From NCBI GenBank assembly GCA_016290875.1, contig JAEEVL010000002.1:186001-250000 (forward strand): a stretch of DNA of 64,000 nt, written 5' to 3'. Positions 16,941 through 25,979 of this stretch are shown here, in pieces; positions within the stretch are counted from its first letter, which is position 1, and every line of letters starts with the position of its first letter. The DNA comes from Ruminococcus sp. (GTDB lineage: Bacteria; Bacillota; Clostridia; Oscillospirales; Ruminococcaceae). Both the position numbers and the translations under genes were made by a program. The notes below the pieces were generated by a model. The model made no database searches. It had not been told where the DNA came from and saw only the letters and a list, made by a program, of their open reading frames with translations.

Positions 16941-19583
16941 ATGGCAGAAGCGAAAAGAAAGTCTCAGCCGCGCAGCACAGCCGGCAGAGCTCCGGCGGAG
17001 AAACCTAAGCCGCCGGCACAGGAACCAATAAAATTAAAGAACGAACAGAACCAGTTCTGGTCGATAATACTCTTTGCGGCAGGTCTGCTCACAGCGCTCA
17101 TGGTGCTGATAACAGGTTCGGCAGGCTGGCACGCTATACATAAATTCCTGCTTGGAATGTTCGGTATCGCAGCATTCTTCGTGCCGATGATACTTGTTTA
17201 CACAGCCGTTCAGATAGGCATGGAGCGCAGTCAGAAATGTGTCGCAGGACGTGCTGTATGGGGAGTCGCGCTGATGTTCCTCACAAGTGCGGCAATACAG
17301 ATATTCTTCGTGGGCGAGCTCCCGGGAAGCGGTTTCGGCGGTCAGCTCAAGGAGCTGTACCAGGACGGTGCTGACCTGCGCGGCGGCGGTGTAGCCAGTG
17401 TTATAATAGCAGGTGTACTCATACACGCTTTCGGAAGTCTCGGAGCAAGGATAATCACTATAATAATGTTCTTTGTCTTTGGTATGCTGCTTTCGGGACT
17501 CGGTCTCATAGAATTCCTGAAGCTGCTCGCGAGACCTTTTGTATTCATCGTGAACTGTATCAGAGGTTTCCATTTTATGGCTGTCGGCGGTGACTTCGCT
17601 GACGCTTTTGAGGAAGAGGACGACCTCGACGACGACAAGGAAAAGAAGAGCTTCGACAAGGATCTCGAAGCTATCGAGCTGGTAAACAGCCGCAATAAGC
17701 AGGTGAATAGCATTCCTGAGCCCGAGCACTTTCCCGAGCCGGAGCATATGCCTTTCCCTGTGCCTGTTCCGGATAAGCTTCCTGTTGAGAAGAATGCTCC
17801 TGTGCCGGATGAGATGGTAATTCCGATAAGTGTGCCGGTGGTGCATAATTCTCAGAGCGGTGAGGATTTCCTTCTTGATATACCGCTCCCGACAGACCAC
17901 CTTATCCCGCCTGTTGAGAAAGCTCCTGCTAAAAAGCCAGCTGCTCAGAAGAGAGTAGCTGCGGCAGGAAACGACGAGCTCGAGTCTCTCATAGCACGCG
18001 AAGCAAGTCACAAGCGAAATGAACTCGATATACCTATCGGTGACGAACTCCCTGAGGAGGCTGCTGTTGTCGAAGAGCCGAAGGAAGAGGAAAAGATATA
18101 CATTCTTCCACCGCTTGACCTGCTTGCAGCTCCCGTGATAAAGTCCAACAGCGCGGAAGCTGCTGCGGAAATGCGTGAAAAGGCTGAAGTCATCGTTAAC
18201 ACATTCAAGAGCTTCGGCGTTGAAGTTCGCATCAAGGACATATTCCGCGGACCTTCCATAACACGTTATGAGATACAGCCCGGTCCCGGAGTTAAAGTCT
18301 CGAAGATAAAGGGACTTGAGGACGATATTGCCCTCAATCTTGCGGCTCAGGGCGTAAGAATCGAAGCACCTGTACCAGGAAAATCCGTTGTCGGAATAGA
18401 AGTCCCGAACGAGAACAAGGATATGGTAACTCTGCGCGAGATACTTTCTGCGCCAGAGTTCAAGAATTCCGGAAGCAAGCTGACATTTGCGGTCGGCAAG
18501 GACATTGCCGGAAACGTTATACTCGGTGACATCACAAAGATGCCGCACGTTATCATCGCAGGTACTACCGGTTCAGGTAAGTCAGTCTGCACACGTTCGA
18601 TAATAATGAGTATCCTCTACAACGCAAAGCCGGAAGAGGTAAAGCTCATACTCATAGATCCTAAAATGGTAGAATTCAAGGTGTTTGACGGTATACCACA
18701 TCTGCTCATACCTATCGTCATTGATGCCAAGAAGGCTGCCGGAGCTCTTAACTGGGCGGTTACCGAAATGATGCGCCGCTATACGATATTCTCAGAGCTA
18801 GGCGCAAACGATCTGAAGTCCTACAACGCTATGGCCGCTGCTGATCCGGAAATGGAGACAATGGCACAGATAGTCGTGTTCATAGACGAGCTTGCTGATA
18901 TGATGCTCGTTGCCGGAAAAGAGGTAGAGGACTCTATCTGCCGTCTGGCACAGATGGGACGTGCTGCCGGTATGCACCTTGTAGTTGCAACGCAGCGTCC
19001 TACAACAGACGTTATCACAGGTCTTATCAAGGCGAATATCCCGAGTCGTATCGCACTTTCCGTTATGTCTCAGGTGGATTCGCGTACTATTATAGATACA
19101 GCCGGAGCAGACAAGCTTCTCGGAAACGGCGATATGCTGTATATGCCTATCGGTATGAACAAGCCGCTGAGAGTCCAGGGATGCTTTGCTTCTAACAAGG
19201 ATATTACTGCCACACTTGACTTTATCAAGCCTCAGGTTTCAGTTCACTATGATCCGACTATCACGGAAGCTGTTGAGAGTTATGTTCCGCAGGGCAAGGG
19301 CAATGATAATGATGATGTTTCAGAAGCCGCTGCAGGTTCTGATGAGGATTACGTTGAGCGAGCAATGAAGGTAGCTGTTGATGCCGGACAGCTTTCAACG
19401 TCAATGCTCCAGCGCAAGCTCAAACTCGGATACGCAAGAGCTGCGCGTATAATGGATGAGCTCGAGGAACGCGGAGTTATCGGACCGAGTGAGGGCGCAA
19501 AGCCAAGAAAAGTCCTTATGTCGAAGATGCAGTTCGACGAGCGCAGGCTCCGCAGGATGACAGATGCAGAGATGTACGAATAG
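16941..19583 (+). CDS. ftsK: DNA translocase FtsK/SpoIIIE
   Basis: An 880-residue ATP-driven DNA pump that moves chromosome ends through the septum at division or sporulation. Four membrane helices (about 38-185) are followed by an acidic, Pro-rich linker (about 215-370), the alpha/beta motor with Walker A GTTGSGKS (about 541), Walker B VVFIDELADMM and ATQRP, and a C-terminal winged-helix gamma domain (about 800-865, with MLQRKLKLGYARA) that reads the polar DNA sequences. Full length. GGAGGG precedes the ATG. Downstream ygiQ starts 10 bases after its stop. Confidence 0.96.
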   Translation: MAEAKRKSQPRSTAGRAPAEKPKPPAQEPIKLKNEQNQFWSIILFAAGLLTALMVLITGSAGWHAIHKFLLGMFGIAAFFVPMILVYTAVQIGMERSQKCVAGRAVWGVALMFLTSAAIQIFFVGELPGSGFGGQLKELYQDGADLRGGGVASVIIAGVLIHAFGSLGARIITIIMFFVFGMLLSGLGLIEFLKLLARPFVFIVNCIRGFHFMAVGGDFADAFEEEDDLDDDKEKKSFDKDLEAIELVNSRNKQVNSIPEPEHFPEPEHMPFPVPVPDKLPVEKNAPVPDEMVIPISVPVVHNSQSGEDFLLDIPLPTDHLIPPVEKAPAKKPAAQKRVAAAGNDELESLIAREASHKRNELDIPIGDELPEEAAVVEEPKEEEKIYILPPLDLLAAPVIKSNSAEAAAEMREKAEVIVNTFKSFGVEVRIKDIFRGPSITRYEIQPGPGVKVSKIKGLEDDIALNLAAQGVRIEAPVPGKSVVGIEVPNENKDMVTLREILSAPEFKNSGSKLTFAVGKDIAGNVILGDITKMPHVIIAGTTGSGKSVCTRSIIMSILYNAKPEEVKLILIDPKMVEFKVFDGIPHLLIPIVIDAKKAAGALNWAVTEMMRRYTIFSELGANDLKSYNAMAAADPEMETMAQIVVFIDELADMMLVAGKEVEDSICRLAQMGRAAGMHLVVATQRPTTDVITGLIKANIPSRIALSVMSQVDSRTIIDTAGADKLLGNGDMLYMPIGMNKPLRVQGCFASNKDITATLDFIKPQVSVHYDPTITEAVESYVPQGKGNDNDDVSEAAAGSDEDYVERAMKVAVDAGQLSTSMLQRKLKLGYARAARIMDELEERGVIGPSEGAKPRKVLMSKMQFDERRLRRMTDAEMYE

Positions 19584-19593
19584 AGGTGATTAC

Positions 19594-21531
19594 GTGTACG
19601 AAGGTTTTCTTCCGACTACCCAAAAGGAAATGGATGAACTGGGCATAGAACAGTTTGACTTTATCTATATAACCGGCGATGCATACGTTGATCACCCAAG
19701 CTTCGGTGCGGCTATTGTCACACGTCTTATCGAGTCTATGGGATTTACGATAGGAGTTATAGCTCAGCCGGACTGGCATACAGACCGTGATTTTAAACGC
19801 TTCGGTGCTCCCAAATATGCTTTCCTTTTGACTGCCGGCAACATAGACTCTATGGTTGCACATTACACAGCCGCAAAGAGAAAGCGTTCCGATGACGCAT
19901 ATTCGCCCGGAGGTCTTACCGGAAAGCGCCCTGACAGAGCGGTCATAGTATACTGTCAGAAGATACGTGAATACTTCGGTGACATTCCGATAATGATAGG
20001 CGGACTTGAGGCTTCTCTGCGCCGTTTTGCCCATTATGACTACTGGGACGATGCGGTGAGGCCGACTGTGCTCGTTGACAGCGGTGCTGACCTGCTGATG
20101 TACGGTATGGGTGAACATCAGATACAGGAAGTATGCAGCAGGCTTGCGGCAGGCGAGGACATACATACGATACACGATGTGCGCGGTACCTGTTACCTGA
20201 CAGATCCGGTGAATACTCCGATAGGAGCGGCGCAGTGCCCTTCTTTCGAGCAGGTCCGCGACAACAAGAGAGAATACGCAAAGGCAACTAAAATACAGTA
20301 CGACTGGCAGGACGAAGTCTACGGCAAGATAATCATACAGCGCCACGGCAAGCAGATGCTCGTTCAGAATCCGCCTGCGTACAGCCTTACGACGGAAGAG
20401 CTCGATCACATTTACAGCCTGCCCTACACAAGAGCGGTGCATCCGTCCTATGACTCACAGGGCGGCGTTCCAGGTATCGAGGAGGTACGTTTCTCGATAA
20501 CTCACAACCGCGGCTGTTTCGGCTATTGTAACTTCTGTTCGATAGCTCTTCATCAGGGCAGAAGAGTCACAGTCCGCAGCGAGGAGTCAGTCCTTGCTGA
20601 GGCTGAAAGAATTACAAAGATGCCCGATTTCAAGGGTTACATACACGATGTCGGCGGTCCGACTGCTAATTTCCGCCATACATCATGCGAAAAACAGCTC
20701 AGCAAAGGACTTTGCATGGGCAAGAAATGTCTTGCGCCGACTCCATGTCCGGCTCTTAAAGCCGACCACACGGAGTATCTCGCCATGCTGAGAAAGATAC
20801 GCGCGATAAAAGGTATCAAGCGTGTTTTCATACGTTCCGGAATTCGTTATGATTACCTGATGGAGGACAAGAACGATGAATTCATCCGCGAACTGATAAA
20901 GCACCACGTAAGCGGTCAGCTGAAAGTAGCTCCGGAGCATTGTTCTGCTGTCGTTCTCGATAAGATGGGCAAGCCTCATATCGAAGCGTACAAGGCTTTT
21001 CAGAAACGCTTTTACGAGATAACAAAGGGCATGGGCAAGGAGCAGTATCTTGTTCCTTATCTTATGTCGTCTCATCCCGGAAGTACGCTGAATGAAGCGA
21101 TAGAGCTTGCGCTCTTCCTGAGGGACAACAAGATACGTCCCGAACAGGTGCAGGATTTCTATCCGACTCCCGGAACTATCTCGACAGCTATGTTTTACTC
21201 AGAGCTCGATCCTTACACTATGGAGAAGGTCTATGTGCCGAAAACTCCAAAGGAAAAGGCTATGCAGAGAGCTCTTCTCCAGTATTTCCGCCCTCAGAAC
21301 CGCGAGATCGTTCTCGAGGCTCTGAAAGCTGCCGGCAGGCGTGACCTCATAGGCAGCGGACCTAAATGTCTTGTGGAGGACATACAGCAGCATAACCGGA
21401 AGGGCGGTGACAGTTCATGGAAAAACAAAAACAATTCCGGATCACACAGGAGCAGAGAAAAAAGCTCCGCAAGACCGTCAAGAAACACGGGAAATACTTC
21501 AAGAAAGCCTCAAAGAAAGGGAAGAGGCTGA
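19594..21531 (+). CDS. YgiQ-family radical SAM protein
   Basis: A 645-residue radical SAM enzyme of the YgiQ family, whose reaction is not established. The start is taken as GTG 19,594, with AGAGGTGAT just upstream; an in-frame ATG at 19,564 lies within ftsK and has no binding site. N-terminal FLPTTQKEMDELG and GDAYVDHPSFG are typical. The 4Fe-4S cluster motif is CFGYCNFC (about 310). The last 60 residues are Lys/Arg/Ser-rich and overlap the next gene by 115 bases in another frame, so this tail is poorly constrained. Confidence 0.9.
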   Translation: MYEGFLPTTQKEMDELGIEQFDFIYITGDAYVDHPSFGAAIVTRLIESMGFTIGVIAQPDWHTDRDFKRFGAPKYAFLLTAGNIDSMVAHYTAAKRKRSDDAYSPGGLTGKRPDRAVIVYCQKIREYFGDIPIMIGGLEASLRRFAHYDYWDDAVRPTVLVDSGADLLMYGMGEHQIQEVCSRLAAGEDIHTIHDVRGTCYLTDPVNTPIGAAQCPSFEQVRDNKREYAKATKIQYDWQDEVYGKIIIQRHGKQMLVQNPPAYSLTTEELDHIYSLPYTRAVHPSYDSQGGVPGIEEVRFSITHNRGCFGYCNFCSIALHQGRRVTVRSEESVLAEAERITKMPDFKGYIHDVGGPTANFRHTSCEKQLSKGLCMGKKCLAPTPCPALKADHTEYLAMLRKIRAIKGIKRVFIRSGIRYDYLMEDKNDEFIRELIKHHVSGQLKVAPEHCSAVVLDKMGKPHIEAYKAFQKRFYEITKGMGKEQYLVPYLMSSHPGSTLNEAIELALFLRDNKIRPEQVQDFYPTPGTISTAMFYSELDPYTMEKVYVPKTPKEKAMQRALLQYFRPQNREIVLEALKAAGRRDLIGSGPKCLVEDIQQHNRKGGDSSWKNKNNSGSHRSREKSSARPSRNTGNTSRKPQRKGRG

Positions 21532-22391
21532 ACATAATACTCGTTCTTATACTTGCGTTGCTTGGGGCAGTCTTCTTCTGGCTGTATAAACAGCGCAAAG
21601 AGCCGGAACTTGAGGTGAACGACGATCTTTCTGTCCATTATATAGATGTCGGGCAGGGTGACTGTGAGCTCCTGATTTCCGGCGGAAAGACAATGCTCAT
21701 AGACAGCGGAGAATCCCAGTATGCCGGAAAGGTCACAGACTATCTGAAAGATCTCGGCGTCAAGCGGCTTGATTATGTCGTAGCGACTCATCCGCATTCC
21801 GATCATATGGGCGGAATGTCGCGTGTTATGGAGAATTTTGACATAGGTGAGGTAATTATGCCGGCGCTTCCGGATGAAGATGTGCCGACAACTGTTTTCT
21901 TTGAAAAATTCCTCGATGTCTGTGAGAATAAGGAGCTTACGCTTACCGAAGCAAAGGTTGGAAATGTATTCCAGCTTGGTGATGCAAAGGCTGAAGTATT
22001 GGCTCCTAATCAGACAAAATACGAAGATGTGAACAACTACTCGGTTGTTCTGCTCGTTACTCACGGCAGTAAGAAGTTCATATTCGACGGCGATGCTGAA
22101 AAGCTCTCGGAAAAGGAAATGGTCGATGCAGGACTGCTCAGCCGCATTGATGTATACAAGGTCGGCCACCACGGAAGCAATTCGTCATCGTGTGCGGCTT
22201 TTCTGAAAGAGACTCAGCCGAAGATAGCTGTTATCTCATGCGGAGCAGATAATCCATACGGACATCCGAGGGACGGCGCGTTGAAGCGTATATCCACTTA
22301 TACCGGCGAGATATACCGTACCGACCTGAACGGCACTATAAATATCGTTTCTGACGGAAAAGAGCTTACCGTCAGTACGGAAAGGAAATGA
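21417..22391 (+). CDS. ComEC-like metallo-beta-lactamase-fold hydrolase, membrane-anchored
   Basis: A 324-residue protein with a very basic N-terminus, one membrane helix (about 41-59) and an extracellular MBL domain (about 70-315). Motifs include YIDVGQGDCELL, THPHSDHMGG for metal binding, FDGDAE and KVGHHGSN. It corresponds to the soluble C-terminal domain of ComEC, but without the channel part, so it may be a secreted or anchored nuclease or phosphodiesterase. Its first 115 bases overlap the end of ygiQ in a different frame. A DUF3006 gene follows 3 bases later, a frequent pairing. Confidence 0.88.
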   Translation: MEKQKQFRITQEQRKKLRKTVKKHGKYFKKASKKGKRLNIILVLILALLGAVFFWLYKQRKEPELEVNDDLSVHYIDVGQGDCELLISGGKTMLIDSGESQYAGKVTDYLKDLGVKRLDYVVATHPHSDHMGGMSRVMENFDIGEVIMPALPDEDVPTTVFFEKFLDVCENKELTLTEAKVGNVFQLGDAKAEVLAPNQTKYEDVNNYSVVLLVTHGSKKFIFDGDAEKLSEKEMVDAGLLSRIDVYKVGHHGSNSSSCAAFLKETQPKIAVISCGADNPYGHPRDGALKRISTYTGEIYRTDLNGTINIVSDGKELTVSTERK

Positions 22392-22394
22392 GCC

Positions 22395-22607
22395 ATGATA
22401 ATACTTGAACGTTTTGAAGGCGATATTGCAGTTCTCGAGACCGATGAAGGCACTCTGAATATCAGCAGATATGCGCTTCCGGAAGAAGCCTGTGACGGCG
22501 ATGTTCTTGCTTTCAGCGATGACTGCTGGAGCATTGACCGTGAAAAGACCAATGAAAGAAGGGCGGCTATGCGTTCAAGGATGCGCAGGCTGATCAAGAA
22601 AAAATGA
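22395..22607 (+). CDS. DUF3006-family small protein
   Basis: A 70-residue protein with the DUF3006 pattern: a short beta-rich part (ILERFEGDIAVLE, about 3-15), then DGDVLAF and a basic helical end. Function unknown. Its place directly after a ComEC-like MBL gene is the common context for the family and suggests joint work. It overlaps the next gene by 4 bases (ATGA). Confidence 0.8.
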   Translation: MIILERFEGDIAVLETDEGTLNISRYALPEEACDGDVLAFSDDCWSIDREKTNERRAAMRSRMRRLIKKK

Positions 22608-23821
22608 CTGATACTATTATTATAGGAGGCGGAGCGGCCGGCTGTTTTGCGGCTGTATGGGCAGCAAGAATGGGAAAGAGCGTTGTTCTCTTCGACAAGA
22701 ATGAGAAGCTCGGACGCAAGCTGCGCATAACCGGCAAAGGGCGCTGCAACGTCACCAACAACTCCTCAATGGAGGAGCATATGAAGAATATACCGGTAAA
22801 TCCGCGATTTCTGTACAGCTCGTTTTCAGCGTTCGGAGCTGAGGACACAATGGCTTTCTTTGAAGAACTCGGTGTTCCGCTTAAAACCGAGCGCGGCAAC
22901 AGAGTTTTTCCCGTGAGCGACCATGCTGATGATATCGCTGATGCTCTTTCACATGAAATGCACGCTCTTGGTGTCAAAGTCGTGAAGAAAAGGGTATCCC
23001 GGCTTATTATCGAGGACGGTGTGTGCTGCGGAGCGACTGCCGGAGGTGAGGAATACCATGCTGGTTCAGTGCTTATAGCTTGCGGAGGAAAATCCTACCC
23101 GAATACCGGTTCTACAGGCGACGGCTACACTCTCGCAGAGTCCGCCGGGCATACGGTGACTGAGCTGAAACCGAGCCTTGTACCGCTGACATCTCCCGAC
23201 AGGTTTTGTGCAGAGCTTATGGGACTTTCGCTGAGAAATGTCACTTTAACTCTGTATGACAGGGAAAAGCCGATATACAGCGAACTCGGAGAAATGCTCT
23301 TCACGCATTTCGGGTTATCCGGTCCTCTTGTGCTCAGCGCAAGCTCGCACATCAGGGATATGCAGCCGGACCGCTATTCTATAAAAATCGACCTGAAGCC
23401 TGCACTCGATGCGGAACAGCTCGATGCGAGAATACAGCGTGATTTCGCTGAAAATCTTAATCGTGACTTTATAAACGGCATACGGAAACTGCTTCCGGCG
23501 AAGCTGATACCGGTCGCAGTAAAGCTTTCCGGTATAGATCCGGAGCAGAAGGTCAACGGCATAACAAAGGAACAGAGACGCAAATTCGGCGAGCTGCTGA
23601 AAGCTTTTCCTGTGAGGGTGAGCGGCTTCCGTCCGATAGACGAGGCGATAATCACGAGCGGAGGGGTATCCGTCAAGGAGATCTCGCCTAAGACTATGGA
23701 GTCGAAGCTCGTTCCGGGACTGTTTTTTGCCGGAGAGGTCATAGATGTTGACGCTTATACCGGAGGATTCAACCTTCAGATAGCGTTTTCGACCGCATAC
23801 GCTGCGGCGATGAATTTATAA
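22604..23821 (+). CDS. HI0933/YhiN-family flavoprotein
   Basis: A 405-residue FAD-dependent oxidoreductase-like protein. A Rossmann motif IIGGGAAGCFAA (about 6-17) and the family mark GRKLRITGKGRCNVTN (about 42-57) bind FAD; the C-terminal GEVIDVDAYTGGFNLQIAF closes the FAD site. The reaction of this widespread family is not settled. It is translationally coupled to the DUF3006 gene. Full length and well conserved by eye. Confidence 0.92.
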   Translation: MTDTIIIGGGAAGCFAAVWAARMGKSVVLFDKNEKLGRKLRITGKGRCNVTNNSSMEEHMKNIPVNPRFLYSSFSAFGAEDTMAFFEELGVPLKTERGNRVFPVSDHADDIADALSHEMHALGVKVVKKRVSRLIIEDGVCCGATAGGEEYHAGSVLIACGGKSYPNTGSTGDGYTLAESAGHTVTELKPSLVPLTSPDRFCAELMGLSLRNVTLTLYDREKPIYSELGEMLFTHFGLSGPLVLSASSHIRDMQPDRYSIKIDLKPALDAEQLDARIQRDFAENLNRDFINGIRKLLPAKLIPVAVKLSGIDPEQKVNGITKEQRRKFGELLKAFPVRVSGFRPIDEAIITSGGVSVKEISPKTMESKLVPGLFFAGEVIDVDAYTGGFNLQIAFSTAYAAAMNL

Positions 23822-23837
23822 AAGGGGTAAAAATGAT

Positions 23838-24206
23838 ATGGGTGCATTGGGAAATCTGCTGTGGTTCTTTATATGCGGACTAATAGCAGGACTGATATGG
23901 ATATTAGCCGGAGTGCTGTGCTGCATTACGATAATCGGCATACCTTTAGGCATACAGTGCTTCAAATTCGCTGAGCTGTCATTCTTTCCGTTTGGAAAGG
24001 AAATAGCATACGGCAACGGCACGATAAGTCTGCTGACAAACCTGCTGTGGCTGTTCATCTTTGGCATTTCAATGGCTGTATTCTTTGCAGTTTGCGGACT
24101 CATACTGTGCATAACTGTAATAGGCATACCGTTCGGACTTCAGATGTTCAAATTTGCAAGGCTCGCGCTCATGCCTTTCGGAGCACAGATAGTTCATGCT
24201 GAATGA
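23838..24206 (+). CDS. YccF-domain membrane protein
   Basis: A 122-residue membrane protein built from two similar halves (about 5-55 and 66-118), each with NLLW, CxITIIGIP or CITVIGIP, and a PFG end. This duplicated layout is that of YccF (DUF307) proteins, whose function is unknown. The start has an AAGGGG upstream. It lies between the flavoprotein gene and cmk. Confidence 0.85.
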   Translation: MGALGNLLWFFICGLIAGLIWILAGVLCCITIIGIPLGIQCFKFAELSFFPFGKEIAYGNGTISLLTNLLWLFIFGISMAVFFAVCGLILCITVIGIPFGLQMFKFARLALMPFGAQIVHAE

Positions 24207-24233
24207 GACAATATTTTTAAAGGAGAATATACT

Positions 24234-24896
24234 ATGAAAAACATCAATATCGCAATCGACGGACCTGCAGGCGCAGGCAAGAGCACTATCGCAAAAATGG
24301 TTTCTGCAAAGATGGGATACATCTATGTTGATACAGGAGCTCTTTACCGTACTATCGCACTTTACATCACAGAGAACAATATCCCTGATGAAAAGATAGA
24401 GGAGTCACTTAAGAACGCGGATGTTTCACTCAGATTCATCGACGGAACACAGAGAGTTTTTCTCGGAGACAGAGATGTTTCCGGACTTATCAGAACTCCC
24501 GAGATCTCTATGGCGGCTTCACGCACATCTGCTATCCCTGCAGTAAGAGCTTATCTTTTTGGCACACAGCAGAAGATAGCTGCTGAGAACAACGTTATCA
24601 TGGACGGCAGAGACATCGGTACAGTCGTACTCCCGAACGCTGATGTGAAGATATTCCTCACAGCTTCTGCTGAGGAGCGTGCTAACCGCCGTTACAAGGA
24701 ACTCGCTGAGAAACCGGACTGCCCGAGCTATCAGGAGATACTCGACGACATCATCAAGCGCGATTATCAGGATATGCACCGTGAGACAGCTCCGCTCAAG
24801 CAGGCTGAGGACGCAGTTCTTGTTGACACAACAAAGCTCACACTTGAGGAGTCCGCTGACGCTATAATCAACGTTATCAATGAGAAGATAAAGTGA
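24234..24896 (+). CDS. cmk: cytidylate kinase
   Basis: A 220-residue kinase that makes CDP and dCDP from CMP and dCMP with ATP. The P-loop IDGPAGAGKST (about 7-17), DTGALYR, and the DGRDIGTVVLP motif (about 124) are all present, and the length matches the family. AAGGAG precedes the ATG. The gene is first in the order cmk, acetyltransferase, plsC, ispH-rpsA, a known clostridial arrangement. Its stop overlaps the GTG of the next gene. Confidence 0.95.
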   Translation: MKNINIAIDGPAGAGKSTIAKMVSAKMGYIYVDTGALYRTIALYITENNIPDEKIEESLKNADVSLRFIDGTQRVFLGDRDVSGLIRTPEISMAASRTSAIPAVRAYLFGTQQKIAAENNVIMDGRDIGTVVLPNADVKIFLTASAEERANRRYKELAEKPDCPSYQEILDDIIKRDYQDMHRETAPLKQAEDAVLVDTTKLTLEESADAIINVINEKIK

Positions 24897-25345
24897 TAAC
24901 TGTAAGGATAGCCGCTGACAAAGACAGGACAAAGATAGAAGAGCTGTTCGTTGAAATGCTGAAGAGCGTCTATTTGTCGGAAGACACTGAGGGATACGAA
25001 GAAGGCTATCTCGATAAGTTCTTCGGCGGGAGTGACCGTATCTACGTTGCTGAGTTTGACGGCGAGTTTGCCGGATATATCGCTGTGGAAGTCCATGACG
25101 GCTTCATCTATATTGATGATATTTCGGTTGGCAGCGGTTACAGAGGTCTTGGCATCGGCACTATGCTTATAGGGGCGGCTGAGGCTTATGCAGCAGAGCT
25201 TGGGATAGATGTATCAGTACTTCATGTTGAAGCGCAGAACACCTCGGCTCTCAGACTTTATGAGAGACTCGGATATTCAAGGGCATCGCTCGAAGAAAGC
25301 CGTTACATAATGACAAAAAAGCTGCTGTGCGAGAGAGGAGAATAA
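24893..25345 (+). CDS. GNAT-family N-acetyltransferase
   Basis: A 150-residue acetyltransferase that would move an acetyl group from acetyl-CoA to an amine. The acetyl-CoA loop is seen as GSGYRGLGIGTML (about 81-93), followed by EAQNTSALRLYERLGY, typical of the family. It begins with GTG and overlaps the cmk stop by 4 bases. The substrate is unknown; it could act on a ribosomal or translation-related protein, given its neighbours, but that is a guess. Confidence 0.87.
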   Translation: MITVRIAADKDRTKIEELFVEMLKSVYLSEDTEGYEEGYLDKFFGGSDRIYVAEFDGEFAGYIAVEVHDGFIYIDDISVGSGYRGLGIGTMLIGAAEAYAAELGIDVSVLHVEAQNTSALRLYERLGYSRASLEESRYIMTKKLLCERGE

Positions 25346-25346
25346 T

Positions 25347-25979
25347 ATGTATTATATTGTGAAATTCCTTGTGCGCTGTGCGTTCAGGATAGCCTTCAAT
25401 CTTCATTATGAGGGCAGAAAAAACATCCCTAAGGGCACAACTGTTATATACGCCTGCAATCACCGCAGCAACGGTGATCCGCCTCTCATAGCCTGCGGCT
25501 GCCGCGGAAAGCAGACTTTTATGGCTAAGGAAGAGCTGTTCAGGAACAAGCTGTTTGCCTGGCTGATACGCTCACTCGGAGCTTTTCCGGTTGCGAGAGG
25601 AAAGGGTGATACCACGGTTATCGACACGGCTGTCAATAATCTCAACAGCGGCAAGAATCTTATGATATTCCCTGAGGGCACACGTTCAAAGGATGGCAAG
25701 GTCGGCAGAGGACATACAGGTGCAGCACTTATCGCTGCACGTTCCGGTAAACCTGTCATTCCTGTTGGCATAGTATTTGGTGATAAGCTGAAATTCCGAA
25801 CAAGAGTCACGATTAAATACGGTGAACCCATAATGCCTTCGGACTATGTTGAGGTGTGCGACGAACCTAATCCGCGTCAGCTCGTAAAGCTCAAGAACCG
25901 CTATATGGCTGACATAAAGCTCCTCGTTGAGGGCGAACCTGAGGAGACACCGGCTAAGGAGGAAAAGGCTGATGAGTAA
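25347..25979 (+). CDS. plsC: 1-acyl-sn-glycerol-3-phosphate acyltransferase
   Basis: A 210-residue membrane-associated enzyme making phosphatidic acid from lysophosphatidic acid. The catalytic NHRSNGD box (HX4D) is at about residue 33, and the FPEGTRSKDG substrate-binding motif at about 110. The Lys/Glu-rich end overlaps the ispH start by 8 bases. GAGGAG lies before the start codon. Firm call. Confidence 0.92.
   Translation: MYYIVKFLVRCAFRIAFNLHYEGRKNIPKGTTVIYACNHRSNGDPPLIACGCRGKQTFMAKEELFRNKLFAWLIRSLGAFPVARGKGDTTVIDTAVNNLNSGKNLMIFPEGTRSKDGKVGRGHTGAALIAARSGKPVIPVGIVFGDKLKFRTRVTIKYGEPIMPSDYVEVCDEPNPRQLVKLKNRYMADIKLLVEGEPEETPAKEEKADE

Noticed and set aside
17034..18548. 504-codon minus-strand frame opposite ftsK
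   Set aside because: It covers the ftsK coding region in codon-mirrored frame, shows no protein family and has no start signals.
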